The notes below the pieces were generated by a model. The model did not search any database. It was not told the origin of the DNA and saw only the letters and a list, made by a program, of their open reading frames with translations. Positions 61,036 through 64,000 of a stretch of DNA of 64,000 nucleotides are shown here, piece after piece; within the stretch, counting starts at the first letter, position 1; each line of letters begins with the position of its first letter. Both the position numbers and the translations under genes were made by a program. This DNA comes from Candidatus Tectomicrobia bacterium. GTDB taxonomy: Bacteria; UBA8248. Location of the stretch: contig JACPUR010000016.1 of the NCBI GenBank assembly GCA_016192135.1, positions 1 to 64,000 on the forward strand. The letters run 5' to 3'.

Positions 61036-62100
61036 ATGGCGCCCGCCGCCATCCCCCACTCCCGGCCCACGCTGGGCGAGGAGGAGGCCCGCGCCGCCGC
61101 CGAGGCGGTGCGCTCGGGGCAGATCGCCCAGGGCCCCCGCACGGCCGCCTTCGAGGAGGCCGTGGCCCGCTACGCGGGCAGGGCCTGGGGCGCGGCGGTG
61201 AGCAGCGGCACGGCGGCCCTCGGGCTCGCGCTCCACGCGATGGGGGTGGGCGCGGGAGACGAGGTGGTGGTCCCGAGCTACAACTGCCCCGCCCTCGCCC
61301 ACGCCGTCCGCCACCTGGGCGCCCGGCCCCGCCTGTGCGACGTGGAGCCCGCCACCGGGAACCCGACCCCCGAGACGGTGGGCGCGGCGGCCCGGGGGGC
61401 GCGGGCGATCATCGCCGCCCACCTGTTCGGTTTGGCCGCCGACGCGGCGGGCATCGCCGCCCTGGGGGTCCCGCTGGTCGAGGATCTCGCCCAGGCGCTC
61501 GGAGCCCGCCGCGCGGAAGGCAAGGCGGGAGGATTCGGGAGGCTCGCCATCTGCAGCTTCTACGCGACGAAGCCCCTCGCGGCGGGCGAGGGAGGGATGG
61601 TGCTGGGGGACGAGGAGGCCCTCCTCGCCCGGATCCGGGACGCGCGGGACTACGACGAGCGCGACGACCTCGCCCCGCGCTGGAACTGCAAGCTGACCGA
61701 CGTCCAGGCGGCGATCGGCCTCGTCCAGCTCTCCCGCTACGAGGGCTTCATCGCGCGCCGGAGGGAGATCGCCGCCCGCTACGCCGAGGGGCTCGCCGGG
61801 ACCCCGCTGGAGCTGCCCGGCGACCCGCCCGGCGGCCGCCACATCTACCACCGCTACGTGGTGCGCCTGCCGGAGGAATACGCCCGGCGGGGCGGCCCCG
61901 GGGCGGCGGAGGAGGCCCTTCAGGCGAAGGGGATCGGGGCGCGGCGCCCCATCTACCGCCCCCTCCACCGCCTCATGGGCGAAGCGGGCTTCCCGGGGGC
62001 CGAGGAGGCGTGGGCCCGGCATCTCTCCCTCCCGATCTATCCATCCTTGACGGAGGGGGAGATCGAACGGATCATGGGCGCCGTTCGCTCCCTGTTCTGA
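61036..62100 (+). CDS. DegT/DnrJ/EryC1/StrS family aminotransferase
   Basis: 354 residues. PLP-dependent sugar aminotransferase. 'PHSRPTLGEEEARAAAEAV', 'AVSSGTAALGLALHAMGVG', 'EVVVPSYNCPA', 'LVEDLAQALGA' and the PLP-Lys region 'CSFYATKPLAAGEGGMV' are all present; 'NCKLTDVQAAIGLVQL' is also diagnostic. Would convert a keto-sugar nucleotide to an amino sugar. The start is 6 bp after the PIG-L stop. Confidence 0.93.
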   Translation: MAPAAIPHSRPTLGEEEARAAAEAVRSGQIAQGPRTAAFEEAVARYAGRAWGAAVSSGTAALGLALHAMGVGAGDEVVVPSYNCPALAHAVRHLGARPRLCDVEPATGNPTPETVGAAARGARAIIAAHLFGLAADAAGIAALGVPLVEDLAQALGARRAEGKAGGFGRLAICSFYATKPLAAGEGGMVLGDEEALLARIRDARDYDERDDLAPRWNCKLTDVQAAIGLVQLSRYEGFIARRREIAARYAEGLAGTPLELPGDPPGGRHIYHRYVVRLPEEYARRGGPGAAEEALQAKGIGARRPIYRPLHRLMGEAGFPGAEEAWARHLSLPIYPSLTEGEIERIMGAVRSLF

Positions 62101-62107
62101 GGAGAAG

Positions 62108-63298
62108 ATGGCCACGGCGGACCGCGGCACGACCCCTGCCCAGGAGACCGGCGGCGGCTTCGCCTTCGCTTATCTCTATGGGGCCGCCTTCATCATCCTG
62201 GGCTTCATCCTCATGCCCCAGGTGAGGGGCTGGATGAAGGACCACGGCCACCGCTGGGCCTACGTCCCCGCCATCTCCCTGCTCGCCTCGTTCCTGGTCA
62301 CCCCCATCGTCCGGGCCATCGCCGTCAAGATGGGCGTGGTGGACGTCCCCGACGCCCGGAAGATCCACGCCTCCCCCACGCCGCTCCTCGGGGGTCTGGC
62401 CGTCTTCTTCGGCTTCGCCTTCTCCGTCTTCGTGAACAACCTCTACTCGCCGGAGATGATGGGCGTGGCCGTGGCCGCCGCGATCCTCCTCATCGTGGGG
62501 GCCTGGGACGACATGCGCCGGGTCCGCGCGACCGTGAAGATGGCCGCCCAGCTCCTCGCCTGCGCCATCGTCGTCTACTCGGGCGTGCGGCTCTCCTTCT
62601 TCCCGCCGGGCATCCTGGAGGACACGGTCGAGATATTCCTCACCTTCCTCTGGCTCATCGGCATCTCGAACGCCCTCAACTTCCTCGACGGCATGGACGG
62701 CCTCGCCTCGGGCCTGGGGGCCATCGCCGCGCTCTTCTTCGGCGTCTCGGCGCTCCAGACCAACCAGCCTTTCGTCATGTTCCTGAGCCTGGGGCTGATG
62801 GGCGGGTGCCTGGGCTTCCTGCCCTACAACCTGCGTTCCGGCAAGCCGGCCGCCATCTTCCTGGGGGACGCCGGGAGCACCTTCATCGGCTTCACCCTGG
62901 CCTCCCTCGGCGTCATGGGCACATGGGACGTGAACGACCCCATCAAGGCCTTCGCGATGCCCATGCTGATCCTGGGGGTGCCGATCTTCGACACGACCTT
63001 CATCACCGCCTCCCGCGTCGTCTCGGGCCGGGTCGCCTCGGTGCGCGAGTGGCTGGAGTACGTGGGCCGGGACCACATCCACCACAAGCTGGTGGACGTG
63101 GGGCTCTCGCGGCGCCAGACCGTCTTCTTCATCTTCCTGGTGGCCGCCTCGCTCGGCATCTCGGCCCTCGTCCTCAGGAACGGCCGCACGGTGGACGCCC
63201 TCCTCCTCCTCATCCAGAGCTTCAACATCCTCTTCCTGCTCGTCATCCTGATGCAGAAGGGCGCCGACACCCGCCGCCGCAACGGGGACCCTTCCTGA
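62108..63298 (+). CDS. WecA/TagO-type undecaprenyl-phosphate sugar-1-phosphate transferase
   Basis: 396 residues with about eleven helices. Motifs of the MraY/WecA family: 'DVPDARKIHASPTPLLGGLA', the Asp-rich 'WDDMRRVRATVKMAAQ', 'ALNFLDGMDGLASGLG' (catalytic D-x-x-D-G), 'FLGDAGSTFIGFTLA' and 'RDHIHHKLVDVGLSRRQTV' (cytosolic HIHH). Loads GlcNAc-1-P or a related sugar phosphate onto undecaprenyl phosphate, the first step of repeat-unit synthesis. Last gene of the locus. Confidence 0.93.
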   Translation: MATADRGTTPAQETGGGFAFAYLYGAAFIILGFILMPQVRGWMKDHGHRWAYVPAISLLASFLVTPIVRAIAVKMGVVDVPDARKIHASPTPLLGGLAVFFGFAFSVFVNNLYSPEMMGVAVAAAILLIVGAWDDMRRVRATVKMAAQLLACAIVVYSGVRLSFFPPGILEDTVEIFLTFLWLIGISNALNFLDGMDGLASGLGAIAALFFGVSALQTNQPFVMFLSLGLMGGCLGFLPYNLRSGKPAAIFLGDAGSTFIGFTLASLGVMGTWDVNDPIKAFAMPMLILGVPIFDTTFITASRVVSGRVASVREWLEYVGRDHIHHKLVDVGLSRRQTVFFIFLVAASLGISALVLRNGRTVDALLLLIQSFNILFLLVILMQKGADTRRRNGDPS

Positions 63299-63307
63299 CC
63301 CGTCCTG

Positions 63308-63358
63308 GGGAAAAAAATTTTTTCCCTTGAAGCCGGGGAGGGATGCGTATCCTCCCTC
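63308..63358. terminator. Inverted repeats after the polysaccharide operon
   Basis: GGGAAAAAAATTTTTTCCC (63308-63326) is a perfect palindrome with A/T arms placed 10 bp after the WecA-type stop. A second one, GGAGGGATGCGTATCCTCC (63338-63356), follows. The first gives an A-run/T-run stem typical of bidirectional intrinsic terminators. Confidence 0.5.
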
Positions 63359-63403
63359 CGCCCGTCCAGTTCCGGGAGGCTCCCCTTCGGGCAGCGCCGT
63401 TTT

Positions 63404-63705
63404 TTTTGCCTCGTATATAGGTGAAGATTGGTGAAAAACAGGGAAAGACGGGACTTTTTTAAAAGGAAGCGGGGGGTGCTTCCCCCGCCCGCCCCGGCGG
63501 GATTCAGGCCCGCCCGATGAAATTTTTTGGCTAGAATATCGGTGAATATCGTAGACAGCCCAGGAAAGACGGGCTTTTTACGCCGAAACTCCCGACCCTG
63601 CGAACCCTTTGTCCCTCCGTCCGCGTCCGCCCCCGTCCCGAGAAATTTTTTGCCTGGAATATCGTGAAATATCGTAGACAGTCCAGGAAAACGGGGCTTT
63701 CTTAG
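63404..63705. repeat. Three imperfect ~60-bp repeats spaced by ~122 bp
   Basis: Related blocks at about 63404-63465, 63520-63580 and 63643-63705. Each shows TTTTTTTGCCT-like start, ATATCG(G)TGAA-ATATCGTAGACAG, and (CC)AGGAAAgACGGGcTTT. The shared GGAAAGAC core starts at 63442, 63563 and 63686. The DNA between them is GC-rich and unrelated. Copies 2 and 3 are closest; copy 1 is more diverged. Each ends in a short ACGGGCTTTTT-like terminator string. They may be repeated regulatory or mobile small elements; no protein is implied. Confidence 0.6.
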
Positions 63706-63944
63706 TGAAATTCCTCTCAGGTCCGAAATGCCCTTCCATCCCCGGCATCTCCCCGGCCGGAAACCGGGCGGGCGAGGCCGGCTCTCCTTGAAGATAGGCC
63801 GGGAGAGGGAAACCTCCGCTACCGCAATTTCGTCCAATTTCGCGCACGTTCATGCTTGGTCCTCAGGGGGAGCAGATTTTCAAACTTCAAAGTGGGGGAC
63901 GAGGGAGGCCCGGGTATTGGAGTTCCCCCCATGTTCCCTCCCCC

Positions 63945-64000
63945 CTGCCACCTCCGCCTACGCGGGCCTCAGCCCTCTCGCCTTCGAGAAGCTCGCTTCG
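63945..64000 (+). pseudogene. Possible IS3-type transposase C-terminal remnant (runs off the right edge)
   Basis: The last bases read T-S-A-Y-A-G-L-S-P-L-A-F-E-K-L-A-S in one frame. That resembles the 'H-S-x-L-G-x-L-S-P-x-x-F-E' end of IS3-family OrfB transposases. The preceding 100 bp does not continue the protein in this frame, so it is probably a 3' scrap of an old insertion. Weak because only 17 residues are visible. Confidence 0.3.

Noticed and set aside
63404-63705. CRISPR array
   Set aside because: Only three imperfect ~60-bp blocks with ~60-bp GC-rich gaps and no cas genes; repeat length and divergence do not fit CRISPR.
1-64000. tRNA or rRNA genes
   Set aside because: No cloverleaf-like sequence with conserved GTTCGAATC-type T-arm and no rRNA signature was seen in the intergenic regions read.

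Overview
The window is high-GC chromosomal DNA from a diderm (Gram-negative type) bacterium: it encodes outer-membrane polysaccharide export, a beta-barrel transporter, lipoproteins and sigma-54 activators. The gene content (rplM-rpsI-argC-argJ run, rpsB-tsf-pyrH-frr-uppS-cdsA-dxr run, a large exopolysaccharide locus, an AprAB-like flavoprotein/ferredoxin pair) fits an uncultivated, environmental, former-deltaproteobacterial or Tectomicrobia/Methylomirabilota-like lineage. That taxonomic guess is an inference only.

Layout. (1) 1-9.2 kb: an accessory, partly decaying region. It has an excisionase-like pseudogene with frameshifts, a nucleotidyltransferase that has lost its signature, an ApeA-type HEPN protein, a coiled-coil membrane protein, a receiver-like protein followed by a metallopeptidase homologue without its zinc ligands, a lipoprotein cut by a stop codon just before HELAH, and a diverged DnaJ. 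(2) 9.9-23.3 kb: the most interesting block. Three secreted proteins carry N/Q-rich repeats (consensus G-I-x-x-V-N-Q-x-x-G-N-M-N-N-Q-x-N). Next come a periplasmic C39 cysteine peptidase and two Sec-secreted proteins with a double-glycine-type motif. They are followed by a receiver-less sigma-54 activator, an orphan ABC-type binding protein, a FapF-like outer-membrane barrel on the other strand, an NtrC-type response regulator and a GAF/PAS histidine kinase. Textbook -24/-12 (sigma-54) promoter sequences lie upstream of the repeat-protein cluster (9924), of the receiver-less activator (15312) and of the receiver/pseudo-peptidase pair (5504). I read this as a Fap-like functional-amyloid (surface fibre) system under sigma-54 control. 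(3) 23.8-27.1 kb: small membrane proteins, a DUF421/YetF protein and a tandem array of three 46-residue entericidin-like lipoproteins that automated callers would easily miss. (4) 27.1-37.9 kb, minus strand: a long co-directional housekeeping run rplM-rpsI-argC-argJ-rpsB-tsf-pyrH-frr-uppS-cdsA-dxr-pgpA-pncC-thpR. (5) 38.0-63.3 kb: an exopolysaccharide/O-antigen locus. It holds a UDP-sugar dehydrogenase, a beta-propeller/Wza fusion, a Wzc-like tyrosine kinase with a third membrane segment and SPOR-like tail, GT-C transferases, an O-antigen ligase/polymerase, GT2 and GT4 glycosyltransferases, deacetylases, an AsnB-like amidotransferase, a DegT aminotransferase and a WecA-type initiating transferase. 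A flavoprotein/ferredoxin pair sits inside it. (6) 63.3-64.0 kb: inverted repeats, three ~122-bp-spaced repeats and a possible IS3-type transposase remnant at the edge.

How the parts may work together. In block 2 the kinase/response-regulator pair and the receiver-less activator probably switch on sigma-54 transcription of the repeat proteins. The C39 peptidase would trim double-glycine precursors in the periplasm, and the barrel would export fibre subunits. Block 5 would make and export the polysaccharide that such a fibre could be embedded in. All functional links are inferred from sequence and neighbourhood; nothing was searched against a database.
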